Source: Arsukibacterium indicum
GTDB lineage: Bacteria; Pseudomonadota; Gammaproteobacteria; Enterobacterales; Alteromonadaceae
NCBI RefSeq assembly: GCF_019100565.1
Contig: NZ_JAHRID010000007.1
Coordinates: 86,155 to 150,154, forward strand
Length of the DNA stretch: 64,000 nt
Reading direction: 5' to 3'
Shown here: piece by piece, positions 44,314 through 52,904 of the stretch
How positions within the stretch are numbered: position 1 is the first letter of the stretch
How the letters are laid out: each line of letters starts with the position of its first letter
Program-made: the position numbers and the translations under genes
Notes under the pieces: model-generated
The model's database searches: none
The model's input: the letters and a program-made list of their open reading frames with translations, nothing else
What the model was told of the DNA's origin: nothing

Positions 44314-45053
44314 GTAGCGTAGCGATATATCAAAAAGAAGCCTGGTACGATTTGGTCAGTGCCTGGCGCACGCCGGGCTTTGTGTTGCCGGCACTGGCTT
44401 TTCCAGTGGTGTTTTATCTGTTTTTCGGGGTGTTGTTCAGCCCGGCTGGCAGCAGCCATGCTGCCTATATGCTGGTGACTTACAGTTGTTTTGGCATTAT
44501 GGGGCCGGCGATGTTTAATTTTGCTATGAATATTGCCAGCGATCGCGCCCAGGGCTGGTTAACCTTAAAGCGTCTGTCACCAATGCCGGTCAGTGCTTAT
44601 CTGCTGGCAAAAATGGCCACCAGTCTGGTGTTTGCCATGCTAATTATTGTGTTGTTATTCAGTGTTGCTGCTGTTTTTGGCGACGTTCGACTGGAGCAAG
44701 GCCAGTGGCTGGGGTTAGCGCTGTTGTTGCTGGCAGGTACCGTGCCTTTCGCCCTGATTGGCTTACTACTGGGTTTAACCCTCAGTGACAAAGCAGCCCC
44801 CGGGGTGGTTAACCTGTTGTACCTGCCAATGGCTTTTTTATCTGGTTTATGGTTGCCAATACACCTGTTACCCCAGTTTTTACAACAACTTGCCTGGGTA
44901 TGGCCAAGTTATCATCTGTCACAACTGGGTTTGAAATTGCTGGCAATGGATCAGGGCCAGCCGCTGCTGCATCTGGTTATACTGGGGTTGACCACCGCGG
45001 TGCTGATGGGATTATGTGTGCTTGTCTTTCGTCGCTATACAGGAGCTAAATAA
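44310..45053 (+). CDS. ABC-2 type transporter permease
   Basis: The 247-residue membrane protein has six predicted helices (about 22-42, 55-75, 98-125, 133-158, 165-185 and 220-240) and the ABC-2 pattern, including FGIMGPAMFNFAMNIASDRAQ and MAFLSGLWLPIHLLP before the fifth helix. It would form the membrane channel with the ATPase encoded directly upstream (ATGA overlap). Its stop shares a base with the start of the next gene (TAATG). Such permeases export antibiotics, lipids or peptides; a role in relieving the stress sensed by the divergent DesK-like kinase is inferred. Confidence 0.9.
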   Translation: MSSVAIYQKEAWYDLVSAWRTPGFVLPALAFPVVFYLFFGVLFSPAGSSHAAYMLVTYSCFGIMGPAMFNFAMNIASDRAQGWLTLKRLSPMPVSAYLLAKMATSLVFAMLIIVLLFSVAAVFGDVRLEQGQWLGLALLLLAGTVPFALIGLLLGLTLSDKAAPGVVNLLYLPMAFLSGLWLPIHLLPQFLQQLAWVWPSYHLSQLGLKLLAMDQGQPLLHLVILGLTTAVLMGLCVLVFRRYTGAK

Positions 45054-46834
45054 TGAAAAAGCTGGTAGTTATGATAATTGCGGCTTTGCTGGTAATGTTT
45101 TTTCTGCTGCTACCAGAGCCCGAGTCAGAGGCGGCACCAGAGCTGACTGCAGCCTCCCCGGCAGAGCTAACAGACAACAGCTTTATTCTCGGGCCGGTAA
45201 AGCTGTTTGATGGCGAAAAGTGGCGCGATGAGCGCTTTGCCGAAATAACAAACGGCCGGGTGCAGCAACTGTACCTGAATAAACCAGACAGTGCGTTGCC
45301 CTGGGTGGACGGTAACAACCAGTGGCTGATACCGGGGCTGATTGATGCACACGTTCATGTCTGGGGCGATGCACTTGAGCAGACACTGAATTTCGGCGTC
45401 ACTACGGTGTTGGATATGTTTGGCGACCATCAGTTTCTGGCAGCGCAGAAGGCCACCAGAGCCAGCACGGCTCAAACAAACAAGGCAGATATTTACGGTG
45501 CAGGCACCCTGGTTACAGCAGCCAAAGGCCATGGTACCCAGTACGGTAGAGCCATTCCGGTTATCGAAAATGCCGGCCAGGCCAGTGAGTTTGTGGCAGC
45601 GCGACTTAAAGAGGGCTCTGATTTTATCAAAATTGTCTATACCTCTGATAAAGCGTTGCGGCGTTTCAGGCCTTCGATTGACCTGGCGACCCTTACCGCA
45701 GTAATTGCCGAGGCCAAAGCGCAGGGCGTATTGGCTGTAGTGCATATTGCAGATTTACCGTCGGCCGAAGAGGCCATCGCGGCGGGGGCTGATGGCCTGG
45801 TGCATAGCTTTTTCAGTGAGCCGGTAAGCAACGAATTACTACAGCTGACGGCCTCGGAGCAGCGCTTTATTATCCCGACTATGGCGGTAATGGAGGGTAT
45901 GCTTGCCGGTAAAATAAATGAGGAATTGTTGTTGAATGCCCCGCCAGCTGCGCTTACGCCTGCCGCGATAAGCAGCTTAACCGAGCGGTTCAGCCATTCG
46001 CCAATCCCGGCAGACCGATACCAGTTATTAGCAAATAATACTAAACAGATGGCAGATGCCGGAATATTGTTGCTGGCCGGCTCTGATGCACCCAATCCTA
46101 ATACCGCTCACGGCGTCAGTTTAATCGTTGAAATGGTGCTACTGCAGCGTGCCGGCGTGCCGGTGTTAAAAGTATTACAGAGCGCCAGCTCGGCTCCTGC
46201 CAAGGCATTTGGCCTGTCACAGGTAGGGTATCTGCGGCCTGGCTATAAAGCAGATATGGTGTTGCTGGCTAAAGATCCGATGGCCGATCTCACCACGTTG
46301 CTGGCACCGCAAGCCATCTGGAAAAATGGTTGGTTACATCAGCCGGAGCTGCCCGCAGAAACTGCAAAAATGGCGGGCGGACTGATAGCTGATTTTAATA
46401 CGGACTTAAGTGCTCACAGCGGTGGTTTCGCTGCCAGCAGCGACAGCATGATGCAGGGTAATTCGTCTGCAGAGATCGTTGTGCAGCAAGGTGTGTTAGC
46501 GGTAGAGGGTGTTATCCGGCCTGGCTTTGCTTACCCCTGGGCCGGGGTGGCCTGGCAAACAGGCAACAATATGGAAAATGGCAGTGATTTCAGCGATATC
46601 AGTGCTATCCGCTTTAAGATCCGCGGCACGCCGGGCCAGTATCGGCTGGATGCGTTTTCAGCCGGCAGCTTTATGCCCGTTAGTCACCACTTTACGGTCA
46701 GTGCTGACTGGCAAACTATCGAGGTGCCATTGTCGGCATTTAGTGGCCTTAATACCGACGCGGTCAGTATGCTGTTATGGAACGGCCCGCAGGGCGAGTT
46801 CAGCTTCGAGCTGGATGAGATAACGCTACTTTAA
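45053..46834 (+). CDS. Secreted or anchored amidohydrolase with CIA30-like C-terminal domain
   Basis: A hydrophobic N terminus (about 5-22) suggests export or membrane anchoring. The amidohydrolase fold (about 55-450) has the metal-binding HxH in PGLIDAHVHVWG, a possible bridging Lys in SDFIKIVYTS, His in VVHIADLPSAEE and GLVHSFFSEP, and the catalytic Asp in LLAGSDAPNP, so the metal site appears complete. The last 140 residues (IADFNTDLSAHSGG to the end) form a beta-sandwich of the CIA30/galactose-binding type. The whole has 593 residues. It is coupled to the ABC permease, suggesting it processes a substrate or product of that exporter. The natural substrate is unknown; prolidase- or imidazolonepropionase-like activity is possible. 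Confidence 0.88.
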   Translation: MKKLVVMIIAALLVMFFLLLPEPESEAAPELTAASPAELTDNSFILGPVKLFDGEKWRDERFAEITNGRVQQLYLNKPDSALPWVDGNNQWLIPGLIDAHVHVWGDALEQTLNFGVTTVLDMFGDHQFLAAQKATRASTAQTNKADIYGAGTLVTAAKGHGTQYGRAIPVIENAGQASEFVAARLKEGSDFIKIVYTSDKALRRFRPSIDLATLTAVIAEAKAQGVLAVVHIADLPSAEEAIAAGADGLVHSFFSEPVSNELLQLTASEQRFIIPTMAVMEGMLAGKINEELLLNAPPAALTPAAISSLTERFSHSPIPADRYQLLANNTKQMADAGILLLAGSDAPNPNTAHGVSLIVEMVLLQRAGVPVLKVLQSASSAPAKAFGLSQVGYLRPGYKADMVLLAKDPMADLTTLLAPQAIWKNGWLHQPELPAETAKMAGGLIADFNTDLSAHSGGFAASSDSMMQGNSSAEIVVQQGVLAVEGVIRPGFAYPWAGVAWQTGNNMENGSDFSDISAIRFKIRGTPGQYRLDAFSAGSFMPVSHHFTVSADWQTIEVPLSAFSGLNTDAVSMLLWNGPQGEFSFELDEITLL

Positions 46835-47389
46835 CTTATATTCAAAGCCGGCTTCTGCCTCACTGTCATGGAAGGGCGTAACCCGGCTTTTTTTATTCAG
46901 GCTGGCATTAACCAGTGAGTTTGGGAATACTTCAATACCGTTGTTAAAGTCTTCCACGTTCTGGTTAAAAATCCGGATGGCAGCGCCGATGTTTTCCTGC
47001 TGCTCAGCAATTTCGCGCATCAGGTTATTAAATACCTCTGAGGCTTTTAATTCCGGGTAGGCTTCTACCGCGATATTTAAACCCTGCATCAGATCTTTGG
47101 TTTTGCTTTCTACCTGCTCTAACTGGCTGGCGTCAATGTTATCGCTGTGCAATTTAGCGATGCCGCTGCGTAGCTCGGCAATCTGGGTTTGTAAACCGGC
47201 TTCATGCACCTGAAACTGCGCCACTACCTGCTCCAGATGCGGGATCATTTTATTTTTCTGCCGTTCCTGGGTTATCACATTAGCCCAGCCACGCTCAACA
47301 GCGTTCATCCGGGTAATAATGCCGTTGTAAATCACCACCACAAACACTGCCAGTAAGATAATTACGCCGATAATGATGCCAGTTGTCAT
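46826..47389 (-). CDS. LemA family protein
   Basis: The 187-residue product has one N-terminal membrane helix (about 4-24) followed by a helical bundle with LemA motifs: YNGIITRMNAVERGWANVIT, QRQKNKMIPHLEQVV, AYPELKASEVFNNLMREI and the terminal EVFPNSLVN. LemA proteins are membrane-anchored with the helices usually placed outside; function is poorly defined, with links to two-component signalling and envelope stress. Its 3' end overlaps the amidohydrolase stop by nine bases in convergent orientation. AGGAG precedes the ATG. It is paired with the membrane gene just upstream, a common partnership. Confidence 0.92.
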   Translation of the reverse strand: MTTGIIIGVIILLAVFVVVIYNGIITRMNAVERGWANVITQERQKNKMIPHLEQVVAQFQVHEAGLQTQIAELRSGIAKLHSDNIDASQLEQVESKTKDLMQGLNIAVEAYPELKASEVFNNLMREIAEQQENIGAAIRIFNQNVEDFNNGIEVFPNSLVNASLNKKSRVTPFHDSEAEAGFEYKLK

Positions 47390-47429
47390 CTGTTGCTCCT
47401 GCTGCGCTAAATAAGTAAATGTTTTATCG

Positions 47430-48443
47430 TTAAAAGTTTGAGTCTGAGTGTCGCATTAACTGATGAACGGCCGCCAGTGTTTGTTGCAATTTTGGCAGGG
47501 CTGTTGCTTGCTCAATGCTTTGCCGGAACCGGCTTAACTGATCCAGGCCACAGGGTGGCTGGGCATCCAGCAGATCAGCATTGGCGAAACTAATGCAGAG
47601 CGTGCCATCAGCACTGAACTCCAGGTTAAGCTGGCGCAACTGGCCGGCTAAGTCTTCCAGTGCTACGACTGCCGCCGGCTTTAAAAAGCGCGCCGCCTGC
47701 ATTTGCTCGCTGGCACGCACTTTAAATATTTTATTAAAACGGCCCGAATCACTCTGGTATTTTTCGCCATTTATACCGCTTGGCGCAAAGGCGCAGATAA
47801 ACAGGTTTTGCACATAACGAAAGGGCAGCATTAAGCCATAGCGGTCGTAATGAGTATACTCGGTGCGGGTTCGAACCTGGCCTTTACTGTTAGTACTGGT
47901 TACCGTGCGTCGGTCAACGTAGTGAAAATGCCAGTAATGATAGTCAAACTGGTGCTCTTCACCGACATAATGCCCGGCGATAATTTGCTTAAACTCGCGC
48001 TTGTGGTTGCCACGGTCAAACTCGGCAAACTGCTGTTGCCAGCTGCGGCTGTCTGGCCACTGTCCCGGGCGCAGTAATTGCAGCTGGTTGTCCAAAAGTG
48101 CATTGTGCCAGTAAAGCTGCCGGCCCAGTTTTTTCAGGCCGGCATAGCGCCAGCCGATAATTATCAGCGGCAGCAGGCTAAGACCAAGCAAGGTCCAGCC
48201 GATGGCCGGCAGCCAGGTAAGTTCAACCAGGTAATGATAAAGCCACATGCAGCCGAGAGCACCGGCAACTAAGCCTGCACTGCAAAGCCATAGCGGCAGA
48301 TGATGATAACGTATTGGTTGTGGTAATACGGCCAGTTTATCAAGCAATTTCAGTAATTCTGCTTTGCTGTGCAGAGTCTGACTTTGCCGTTTTACCTGCG
48401 CCAGCGCGGCGGCTAAGGTTTTATTATGTTGAAAAGCTGACAT
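47430..48443 (-). CDS. DUF3137-like membrane protein paired with LemA
   Basis: The 337-residue product has two adjacent membrane helices (about 48-70 and 75-97), then a cytoplasmic or periplasmic domain with an aromatic/histidine-rich stretch (FDYHYWHFHYVDRRT) and a conserved-looking IAGHYVGEEHQF and FKVRASEQ. The layout of two helices followed by an EHQFDY-like beta domain is reminiscent of DUF3137 proteins, which often sit beside lemA; this assignment is tentative. GGAGG lies ahead of the ATG. The gene is probably co-transcribed with lemA after a 40-base gap. Function unknown. Confidence 0.65.
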   Translation of the reverse strand: MSAFQHNKTLAAALAQVKRQSQTLHSKAELLKLLDKLAVLPQPIRYHHLPLWLCSAGLVAGALGCMWLYHYLVELTWLPAIGWTLLGLSLLPLIIIGWRYAGLKKLGRQLYWHNALLDNQLQLLRPGQWPDSRSWQQQFAEFDRGNHKREFKQIIAGHYVGEEHQFDYHYWHFHYVDRRTVTSTNSKGQVRTRTEYTHYDRYGLMLPFRYVQNLFICAFAPSGINGEKYQSDSGRFNKIFKVRASEQMQAARFLKPAAVVALEDLAGQLRQLNLEFSADGTLCISFANADLLDAQPPCGLDQLSRFRQSIEQATALPKLQQTLAAVHQLMRHSDSNF

Positions 48444-48530
48444 TTGCCCTCCGTGGAGCTGGCAACATAATCAAAAGCGGCGAAATTTGCAAAGTATACC
48501 TGCATTGCTGCGCCGGCCGCTTACGTTATT

Positions 48531-49874
48531 TCAACCTGCCAGCTGGTATTTTTCCAGGCGGTACAACAAAGTTTTATAAGGCAGTTGCAACAATTTAGCT
48601 GCCTGGGCTTTGTTACCACCGGCACGGTTAAGGGCCTGTTGCAGACAGTCGCGTTCATGTTGCTGCCAGTTCAGTCCCTCTGCCGGCAATACAAACTGGC
48701 CGGTACCCACTGTACTGCTGGTTAATCCCGCCAGCAACTCCTGCTCATCGCCCAGTAATACGAAGCGTTCAATCCGGTTAGCCAGTTCCCGCACATTACC
48801 CGGCCAGGGGTAATCCATTAGTTGTTTCATAGTGGTTTTGGTTAACGCCGGTGCCGACAGCTGATAGCGCTGCTGACTTATTTGCAGAAAATGCTGAATT
48901 AACTGCGGAATATCCTCGGTACGCTGACGCAGAGCCGGCATATGCAGGGGCACCACATTTAACCGGTAGTATAAATCTTCCCGAAAGCGCCCGTCCTGCA
49001 CAGCCTGGGAAAGATCCTGATGGCTGGCGGCGATTAACCGCACATCCAGGGTGATCTCCTGATGGCTGCCCAGCCGGGTAACTTTGCCTTCCTGCAACAG
49101 ACGCAACAGTTTCGCCTGCAGGCTTAACGGCAACTCGGCCACTTCATCCAGAAATAAGGTGCCGCCGGCTGCCGCTTCAAACTTACCGGCTTTCGCCTGA
49201 TGGGCACCGGTGTAGGCGCCTTTTTCCGCGCCAAACAACTCTGCTTCAGCCAGTTGCTCGGGGATGGCGCCACAGTTAATGGCAATAAACGGCCCTTTGC
49301 AGCGCGACGACAGCTGATGCAGCGCCCGGGCTGCCAACTCTTTGCCGGTGCCGCTTTCGCCACTGATCAGCACCGTAGCATCGCTGTTCGATACCCGGTT
49401 AATCCGCTGAAACAACTGCTGCATGCAGGGCGCTTTACCAATTAAATCGACCAGCTGGCGTTGCTCGCTTAGCTGCTGGCTTAACTGGCGGTTCTGGCTG
49501 CGCAGCCGCTTGGCGGTTAAGCCCTTGCTAACGGCCAGCAGCAGTTCCTGGCGTTTAAAAGGCTTGGTTAAGTAGTCATCGGCCCCGGCCTGGATAGCCT
49601 CGACCGCATGGCTGACCGAGCCATAGGCCGTCGCCACCACAAAGCCCAGTTCCGGCAGGTTGCTACGTACATAATTTAAAATCGTTAAGCCGGTGTAATT
49701 ACCCAGTTTCCAGTCGCTGAATACCAGCTCAATTTGTGGCTGCTGTTTTAGCAGCACCAGCGCATCTTCCACGGTTGCGGCGCTGAATACCTGATACTGC
49801 TCACCCTGCAATAGCTTGCCAAGCAGCTGGCGCTGTTCGTTATCATCTTCTACCAGCAGGATAGTCGCTGTCAT
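48531..49874 (-). CDS. NtrC-family sigma-54-dependent response regulator
   Basis: The 447-residue protein has a receiver domain (about 1-120, Asp in LVFSDWKLGNYTG, Lys in YLTKPFKRQEL), a AAA+ domain with Walker A GESGTGKE and the sigma-54 contact loop GAYTGA (in the GAEKGAYTGAH stretch), and a Fis-type helix-turn-helix at the C terminus (NRAGGNKAQAAKLLQLPYKT). It therefore activates sigma-54 promoters when phosphorylated. Its ATG overlaps the kinase stop as ATGA. A near-consensus sigma-54 promoter with upstream repeats lies beyond the kinase gene, before the lipoprotein gene at 51528, which is the best candidate target. Confidence 0.94.
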   Translation of the reverse strand: MTATILLVEDDNEQRQLLGKLLQGEQYQVFSAATVEDALVLLKQQPQIELVFSDWKLGNYTGLTILNYVRSNLPELGFVVATAYGSVSHAVEAIQAGADDYLTKPFKRQELLLAVSKGLTAKRLRSQNRQLSQQLSEQRQLVDLIGKAPCMQQLFQRINRVSNSDATVLISGESGTGKELAARALHQLSSRCKGPFIAINCGAIPEQLAEAELFGAEKGAYTGAHQAKAGKFEAAAGGTLFLDEVAELPLSLQAKLLRLLQEGKVTRLGSHQEITLDVRLIAASHQDLSQAVQDGRFREDLYYRLNVVPLHMPALRQRTEDIPQLIQHFLQISQQRYQLSAPALTKTTMKQLMDYPWPGNVRELANRIERFVLLGDEQELLAGLTSSTVGTGQFVLPAEGLNWQQHERDCLQQALNRAGGNKAQAAKLLQLPYKTLLYRLEKYQLAG

Positions 49875-51253
49875 TGCATTGCTCCGGTAGTGGCTCCGCC
49901 AGATGCCTCGCTAAGAGTGACAATAGCGCAGCAACCGCCCTGCGGCCGGTTTTTCAGTTCAATCGACCCCTGATAATACAGCTTCAGCAAACGGCTGCTG
50001 ATGTACAGCCCCATGCCGGCACCATCTGCCTTACTGGAGCAATGCGGGCTAAATAGTCGCGGCACAATATCGGCACTAAGCCCTGGGCCGTCATCGCAAA
50101 TCGTTACCTGCACCTGCTGCGCTGTGGTTTGCACATCGATGCTAATCTGGCCTTTGCCACCAGAGGCTTCAACCGCATTGGCCAGCAGTGTATGAAAAAT
50201 ACTGCGTAATTCGGCTTCGGCGCCGGCCACCCGGGCCTGGCTATCGCCGCTGAGGCTGAATTGCAACTGGCCGTTACTGAATTCCAGCAGCAAATCATCC
50301 AGCACATTTTGCAGCAATACCGGTTGGCTGCGATCAATATCGGCACAGCTTAACGTTAGCATTGCCGTCAGGTTGCGGTTGATATGCTGCATTTTCTGCT
50401 CGGCCTGTTCACTTAAACGCTGGCGCAAAGCCGGATCGTCACTGCTGGCAACCTGTTCCAGCAGTAAACTTAAGGTGTGAATAGGGTTGCGCAGCGCATG
50501 CACCATACCACGGCTTATTTCACCTAACTCTGCCAGATGCTGTTGCTGCTGATGCTGCTCTGCCTGGGCCGCTAATGCGGCCAGCTGGCTGCTCATCTTG
50601 TTAAACTGCTCACTGACATAGCGGTATTCTGCTAAACCTGTTGTGGTCACCTGCTGGCCAAGCTGCCCCTGTTGTAACTGTTTAAAACCTGCTACCAACC
50701 GCTGCAGTGGCTGGATAAGCCGGTGGCCCAGCCAGAGCGCAATTAACATGGCCAGTGCGGTGCTGGCGGCAATCAGCAGCATGGTGTATTGGGTAAATTC
50801 AGCAATAAGTGGCTCTGCCTGATTATAACGGCCGCTGCGGTGTAACTGTTCAGCGCGGTCCTGCAGTTTTTCAGCGGCAATTTGCTGTAGTAAATGCTCC
50901 ACCGCATGCTGCTCCTGCTGCCAGTTAATGTCAGTCAGTGCTTCAATGTTCAGCTGCCGGCCATTTTTTTCAATCTCAATAATTTTTACCTTGTGCTCGC
51001 GCGGTGCGGCCTGCCCGCCAGGTGTCTCACCTCTGGCCGGTAATGGCGGTGCAGGTGGTGGTGGTGGTCTTCGGATTATGGTTTCCAGCTGATCCGCGGT
51101 TTGTGCCAGCACTACCCGGGTTATTTCTGAACTACTACTGCTGATTTGCTGCTCAATCTGGCCCTGAAAAAGCCGTACCAGCCAAATCTGGCTGGCTGCC
51201 ATCGCCAATAACAGAAAAATTATGCCTAAACTCAATGCCCAGCGAATTGACAT
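49871..51253 (-). CDS. Membrane sensor histidine kinase of the NtrC-type pair
   Basis: From the ATG at 51253 (460 residues) the protein has a membrane helix (about 6-28), a periplasmic segment (about 30-150) with a proline-rich stretch (RRPPPPPAPPLPARG) and a following EHKVKIIEIEKN, a second helix (about 155-178), a HAMP domain, the phosphorylated His in GMVHALRNPIHTL, and a complete ATPase domain (TLLANAVEASG N-box, DDGPGLS, GAGMGLYIS G-box). An upstream in-frame ATG at 51328 would add 25 residues before the helix and has no better ribosome site. Sensor and regulator are coupled. The signal is unknown. Confidence 0.9.
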   Translation of the reverse strand: MSIRWALSLGIIFLLLAMAASQIWLVRLFQGQIEQQISSSSSEITRVVLAQTADQLETIIRRPPPPPAPPLPARGETPGGQAAPREHKVKIIEIEKNGRQLNIEALTDINWQQEQHAVEHLLQQIAAEKLQDRAEQLHRSGRYNQAEPLIAEFTQYTMLLIAASTALAMLIALWLGHRLIQPLQRLVAGFKQLQQGQLGQQVTTTGLAEYRYVSEQFNKMSSQLAALAAQAEQHQQQQHLAELGEISRGMVHALRNPIHTLSLLLEQVASSDDPALRQRLSEQAEQKMQHINRNLTAMLTLSCADIDRSQPVLLQNVLDDLLLEFSNGQLQFSLSGDSQARVAGAEAELRSIFHTLLANAVEASGGKGQISIDVQTTAQQVQVTICDDGPGLSADIVPRLFSPHCSSKADGAGMGLYISSRLLKLYYQGSIELKNRPQGGCCAIVTLSEASGGATTGAMQ

Positions 51254-51379
51254 ACTGCCGCTCTCAATAATGCTAATAGTGCTTAGCTTACAACCCCTGT
51301 GCCAGTTTGCCAAAGCCAATGACTGCAAGAGCCCGGCTGCTAATGGTCGGCAACGGCAGGTGATTAGCGGACGAATTAT

Positions 51380-51419
51380 CCCGATATCGGGATGTATAGC
51401 AGCTGATATCGGGATGTAT
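51380..51419 (+). promoter_or_regulatory. Direct repeats, candidate upstream activator site
   Basis: GATATCGGGATGTAT occurs at 51383-51397 and again at 51405-51419, 22 bases apart, so about two helical turns. The first copy is part of the palindrome CCCGATATCGGG (51380-51391). They lie about 50-85 bases upstream of the candidate sigma-54 promoter, where an NtrC-type activator would bind. Confidence 0.65.
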
Positions 51420-51465
51420 TGGTTGGCAGTTGTTGCAAGTTCTTGATTTAAAACATTAAAAATAG

Positions 51466-51481
51466 TGGCATTAAACTTTCA
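51466..51481 (+). promoter_or_regulatory. Candidate sigma-54 promoter before the small lipoprotein gene
   Basis: TGGCATTAAACTTTCA fits the -24/-12 pattern TGGCAC-N5-TTGCA with correct spacing, but the -12 element reads TTTCA in place of TTGCA. It ends 47 bases before the start codon at 51528. The missing G is a weakness. Confidence 0.5.
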
Positions 51482-51527
51482 TTGATAAAGTGCATTTTGC
51501 GAATGATGGATTCAAAGGAGCAACACG

Positions 51528-52058
51528 ATGAAAATGATAATGGTCAATGCCGCTTTAATTGCGTTTTTAACGGGCTGTGCTTTACCTCAGGCTCAGGCAG
51601 AACAGCCCGCGCCAGAGAAAGCGCATGAAACCCGGATTGTGGTAATGCAGGACGGTGAGAAAAAAGAGTGGCGTTTTAGTGGCGAAAACTGGCGTGACAG
51701 TGACGAGTGGCAACAGTTCATCGCCACGCTGGAGCCTGAGCAGCAACATAAACTGGAAAAATTATTGGCTTCGGCACCGCCTGTACCGCCAATGCCGCCA
51801 CATCCACCAAAAGTCAGCTGGCAGGACCATGATGGGATCCAGCATATTGTTATCCGCAAGCAGGGTGAGGCTGTCGAGGAGCAGCAACTGATTGAAATTC
51901 ACCGTCAGGCTGGTGAACATGCGAAGTTAATGCACATTGAAATTCAGCGGGAAGCGGGTGAACACAGCTTCAGCGCTATTAAGCATTTGCTGGAAAACGC
52001 CGAGCTTACTAAAGAGCAGTTGCAACAATTGCAGGCGTTGCTGGATTCAAAGCATTAA
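51528..52058 (+). CDS. Small proline-rich, helix-rich lipoprotein of unknown function
   Basis: The 176-residue product begins MKMIMVNAALIAFLTGC, a lipoprotein-type signal. A charged region (about 30-75) with LEPEQQHKLEKLL precedes a proline-rich bridge PPVPPMPPHPP and a beta-like segment VSWQDHDGIQHIVIRKQG. The C-terminal 70 residues are helical, with repeats EIHRQAGEHAKLMH and EIQREAGEHSF and a final heptad-like LTKEQLQQLQALL. No family is recognised. AAAGGAGC gives the ribosome site. It is divergent from the NtrC-type pair and is followed by a terminator, so it is a single-gene unit. The kinase has a comparable proline-rich segment in its sensor part, raising the idea that the two interact. 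Confidence 0.75.
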   Translation: MKMIMVNAALIAFLTGCALPQAQAEQPAPEKAHETRIVVMQDGEKKEWRFSGENWRDSDEWQQFIATLEPEQQHKLEKLLASAPPVPPMPPHPPKVSWQDHDGIQHIVIRKQGEAVEEQQLIEIHRQAGEHAKLMHIEIQREAGEHSFSAIKHLLENAELTKEQLQQLQALLDSKH

Positions 52059-52119
52059 CCGTAACGGTGTATTGGAAAACCCTGGTTACCGGCTTTGATC
52101 TCCCAACCACTGCCGTGTT

Positions 52120-52148
52120 GCCGGCCCGCTAATCCGGGCCGGCTTTTT
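52120..52148 (+). terminator. Intrinsic terminator after the lipoprotein gene
   Basis: GCCGGCCCG (52120-52128) pairs with CGGGCCGGC (52135-52143), then five Ts. It is 62 bases past the stop and six bases short of the convergent SDR gene. Confidence 0.93.
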
Positions 52149-52153
52149 AACGC

Positions 52154-52816
52154 TTACCAGGGTAACTCGCTGCCATTGCTGTGGTAAAACTTGCCGCTGT
52201 TAGCCGGGCTTAGTTCGCTTATCAGGCCGCTTAAACGGCGGGCGGCTTCATCAGGGCTGATATCGCCGCCGTAGCCAACCATCTCAGTCTGCACATAACC
52301 GGGGTGGTAAATGCCAACACTGATGTTGCGTGGCGCCAGATCTTTGGCCAGCGACATACTGCCGGCATTTAATGCCGCTTTGGCCATCCGGTAGCCATAA
52401 TAACTGCCGGAGCTGTTATCGCTGATAGAGCCCATCCGGCTGGTGATCATCGCTATTTTGCCACCGTCTTTAAGTGCGCCCAGCAGCTGCTGGCTGAGCA
52501 GCAAAGGGGCAATACTGTTTACCTGAAACTGCTTTAAAATGGTTTCGTCGTTAAAATTATCCAGAGTTTCATTGCAGAAAATGCCAGCGTTGTTAATCAG
52601 TATATCGATGCTGTTATCGGCGAATTTAGCCGCAATTTCTTTTATTTTCTCCGGCTCACTCAGTTCAACACCACTGTAGAGGGTCAGATCCAAATCGGCC
52701 AGCTCGGCTGAGGGCTGGCGGCAAAGCACCGATACCTTATCGCCATTTGCCAGGTACTGCTTCACCAGCGCCAGACCAATTCCTTTATTACCGCCGGTAA
52801 TCACAATATGTTGCAT
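52154..52816 (-). CDS. SDR family oxidoreductase
   Basis: A Rossmann-fold NAD(P)-dependent short-chain dehydrogenase of 220 residues. The cofactor motif TGGNKGIGLAL is at residues 7-17, the structural NNAG at about 74-77, catalytic Ser in MITSRMGSISDNS and the active-site YxxxK in GYRMAKAALN. The PG motif follows at YHPGYVQTEM. This resembles the CsgA/carbonyl-reductase-like SDRs found in many proteobacteria. AGGAG precedes the ATG. It is a stand-alone gene; substrate unknown. Confidence 0.9.
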   Translation of the reverse strand: MQHIVITGGNKGIGLALVKQYLANGDKVSVLCRQPSAELADLDLTLYSGVELSEPEKIKEIAAKFADNSIDILINNAGIFCNETLDNFNDETILKQFQVNSIAPLLLSQQLLGALKDGGKIAMITSRMGSISDNSSGSYYGYRMAKAALNAGSMSLAKDLAPRNISVGIYHPGYVQTEMVGYGGDISPDEAARRLSGLISELSPANSGKFYHSNGSELPW

Positions 52817-52904
52817 AGTGCTGCTCCTGTTATTTTACTCAAACGATAAACAGGATATCCGGTCACTGCCACGACAATTCAAGGTTGTGGTTAACGGCTG
52901 CAGC

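Noticed and set aside
51424-51440. Second sigma-54-like sequence, TTGGCAGTTGTTGCAAG
   Set aside because: GG and GC are eight bases apart; sigma-54 needs ten.
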